From: JACCWM01 sp040393065
GTDB taxonomy: Bacteria > Myxococcota_A > Bradymonadia > Bradymonadales > Bradymonadaceae
Length of the DNA: 25,745 nt
Reading direction: 5' to 3'
Assembly (NCBI GenBank): GCA_040393065.1
Contig: JBEBUW010000063.1
Span: forward strand, 1 to 25,745
Each line of letters opens with the position of its first letter. Within the stretch, counting starts at the first letter, position 1. Of the stretch, positions 24,692 through 25,745 are shown piece after piece. Under the pieces are notes generated by a model. The model ran no database searches, was not told the origin of the DNA, and saw nothing but the letters and a program-made list of their open reading frames with translations. The position numbers and the translations under genes were made by a program.

Positions 24692-24765
24692 CGCAGCCTA
24701 CCCTTACATACAGCCAACAACACCTCGTGCGATGATAGTCTCCTTTTCCCCCTTCGCGCAACGAA

Positions 24766-25239
24766 CTATGACTTCGACGTACTCATCCACGTCGCCACAC
24801 CCCAGACCGCCGCAGCCATCAGCGCCAGACGCGCCACACGTCTGCCGCCACGACTGCGCCGCCGAGACCGCTCAAACGCCTCAAACGTCACGCCCTTCTT
24901 CGTAATCGCAATGTAGCCCCACGGCACAATCCGCCCGCCTCCGCCTCCCCCACCCGAAGTCCCCATTTTTTGCCTCTGGCGCCCCTTCCCACTCCCGAAA
25001 CCAAACCGAATCCGCGCCTCCGCAACCGGCACCACCGTCATATTCCCCTGCCGCACCGGCTCCCCGAACACCGCCCGCGGCCCCAGATGATCCAGAACCT
25101 GATCAAGCGTCTGATCCAAGGCGCGATCAAAATTCCGATCGAGCTCCCCCAACGACCCGTCCTTGCCCTGCTCCCCACTCCACATACCCTCACGCCGCAT
25201 CATCTCCTGTCCGCCAGCTACACGATTTGTATTGCTCAT
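24766..25239 (-). CDS. GerW/YtfJ-like small protein with C-terminal membrane segment (157 aa)
   Basis: Resembles the GerW (sporulation protein YtfJ) family: residues 55-120 show RAVFGEPVRQGNMTVVPVAE, then RFGFGSGKG, a seven-glycine run (96-102) and IVPWGYIAITKKGVTFEAF, in the family order. The N-terminal part (30-52) is a helix of FDRALDQTLDQVLDH type. After a very basic stretch (SRRRSRGGRR) comes a hydrophobic segment (about 136-151), which may anchor the C-terminus in the membrane; this tail is not part of the usual family core. ATG 25239 is chosen because AGGAG lies eight bases upstream; a longer frame to 25368 has no such site. It precedes the kinase gene by 74 bases. The family's function outside spores is not known to me, and nothing else here suggests sporulation. 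Confidence 0.8.
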   Translation of the reverse strand: MSNTNRVAGGQEMMRREGMWSGEQGKDGSLGELDRNFDRALDQTLDQVLDHLGPRAVFGEPVRQGNMTVVPVAEARIRFGFGSGKGRQRQKMGTSGGGGGGGRIVPWGYIAITKKGVTFEAFERSRRRSRGGRRVARLALMAAAVWGVATWMSTSKS

Positions 25240-25358
25240 GATTTCTTCTCCTGAAAATAGTTTTATCAAACGCCATCCCAGAAAAATAATCACCCCCTCC
25301 CACAAATCGCCCCTCCCATCCCCCCGCAGCAAGGACTCTGCCCTCATCCTCCAACACA

Positions 25359-25372
25359 TCGTTTGCAAACGA
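25359..25372. promoter_or_regulatory. Perfect 14-bp palindrome upstream of GerW-like gene
   Basis: TCGTTTGCAAACGA is fully self-complementary and lies 120 bases before the GerW-like ATG. Size and symmetry suit an operator for a dimeric repressor. No specific regulator can be named. Confidence 0.4.
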
Positions 25373-25424
25373 AGGCCCCTGGCAGGCCTGGATTCGCAGT
25401 CGGGCCGGCTCGTCTTCGATGTAA

Positions 25425-25644
25425 CCGGCCTGGCAAGCTGTTCTTGGGAGTTCTTACTTCAGGAGTGAGCCGGGCAAATGTCATGCGGGCCGGCCGGAAC
25501 GTTCACAAGCCGGGCAAATGTCGTGCGGGCTAACCGGGGCTTTTGTACTTTGTAATGTTTTTCAGAAAAAAATTCTGGCGTGGCCGAAAATGCTAGAAAT
25601 GTAGAAATTTCCAGGACCGGCCGGCCTGGACAGAACAGTTCTTG
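25425..25644. repeat. Spaced direct repeat CCGGCCTGG...GTTCTTG
   Basis: CCGGCCTGG followed by GTTCTTG occurs at 25425-25446 and again at 25621-25644, with a 6- or 8-base gap. The second copy overlaps an imperfect palindrome (25611-25629) centred on CCGGCCGG. Between them lies a further duplicated 23-base unit. Confidence 0.5.
25468..25530. repeat. Two copies of a 23-base unit
   Basis: AGCCGGGCAAATGTC plus (A/G)TGCGGGC occurs at 25468-25490 and 25508-25530, one mismatch, 40-base step (about four helical turns). This could be a paired protein-binding site. Confidence 0.6.
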
Positions 25645-25690
25645 AAAAGACATGAAATTTATAGAAATTTCTATTTTTTCTATAATTTCC
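25595..25690. repeat. AT-rich cluster of nested inverted repeats
   Basis: The word TAGAAAT recurs. ATAGAAATTTCTAT (25661-25674) is a perfect 14-base palindrome. It lies inside a wider arrangement in which GAAATTTATAG (25654-25664) pairs, with one bulge, with CTATAATTTC further right. The composition is far more AT-rich than the rest of the window, suggesting a regulatory region or a junction with different DNA. Confidence 0.5.
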
Positions 25691-25745
25691 TGCCAGAATT
25701 TTCACACAACTGAGCCTCGTCACTGCAAAATTTTTCTTCTTTTTT

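Larger units (their letters stand above)
25240..25745. other. 506-bp end region without a convincing gene
   Basis: The region carries the AGGAG ribosome-binding site of the GerW-like gene (25248-25252) and its likely promoter area, including AT-rich GATAAAAC-type sequence (minus strand, about 25258-25270). From about 25460 it becomes repeat-rich and then AT-rich. Open frames in both directions here show no family resemblance and run through repeats, so I call no gene. Confidence 0.55.

Noticed and set aside
25459..25653. 64-codon minus-strand frame at the right end
   Set aside because: It is built over the 23-base duplicated unit and palindromes, with no recognisable domain.

Overview
The window comes from a high-GC Gram-negative bacterium. 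An outer-membrane TolC-family channel, a periplasmic adaptor, a TonB-dependent receptor and an OmpR/histidine-kinase pair all imply two membranes. A large Ser/Thr kinase-ATPase-TPR protein and big Clp-like ATPases fit groups such as Myxococcota/Bradymonadota, Planctomycetota or Verrucomicrobiota; the sequence alone does not let me choose. The + strand is richer in C than G almost everywhere, whichever strand is coding. This gives G-ending codons in minus-strand genes, C-ending codons in plus-strand genes, and many long antisense open frames that are not genes. The TonB receptor gene is the exception.

Positions 179-9718 (minus strand) hold the most unusual content: three paralogous double-ring AAA+ ATPases of 1154, 1118 and 786 residues, transcribed leftwards in that order, the last two overlapping by 7 bases. 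All three have a non-Clp N-terminal region, a first ATPase domain with an intact Walker A but a broken Walker B, and a canonical second ATPase domain that lacks the GYVG pore loop but keeps a [VLM]GF tripeptide where ClpC binds ClpP. The longest carries a C-terminal region resembling domain 1 plus the PCRF part of class I peptide release factors, without a GGQ domain; the 1118-residue protein seems to carry a diverged version. I regard this as a candidate undescribed AAA+/release-factor-like system.

Positions 9908-10384 encode a YetF/YcaP-like (DUF421) membrane protein. Positions 10794-15646 are a tightly coupled four-gene export operon (MacA-like adaptor, ABC ATPase, MacB/FtsX-type permease, TolC-like channel), followed at 15843-17923 by a response regulator and histidine kinase that plausibly control it. 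The gaps carry hairpin elements. Four gaps hold copies of one two-hairpin element whose stems change in a compensated way, and the gap at 17924-18520 also holds 42-, 31- and 34-bp tandem repeats.

The right end, all on the minus strand, holds a GerW/YtfJ-like small protein with a C-terminal membrane segment (24766-25239), the 1156-residue kinase-ATPase-TPR protein (21221-24691), and a FecA-like TonB-dependent receptor with a long Glu-rich N-terminal extension (18521-21004). A 7-1-7 palindrome of Fur-family type lies between the last two. The final ~280 bases are AT-richer, palindrome-rich and contain no convincing gene. No tRNA, rRNA, CRISPR array, transposase or riboswitch was seen.
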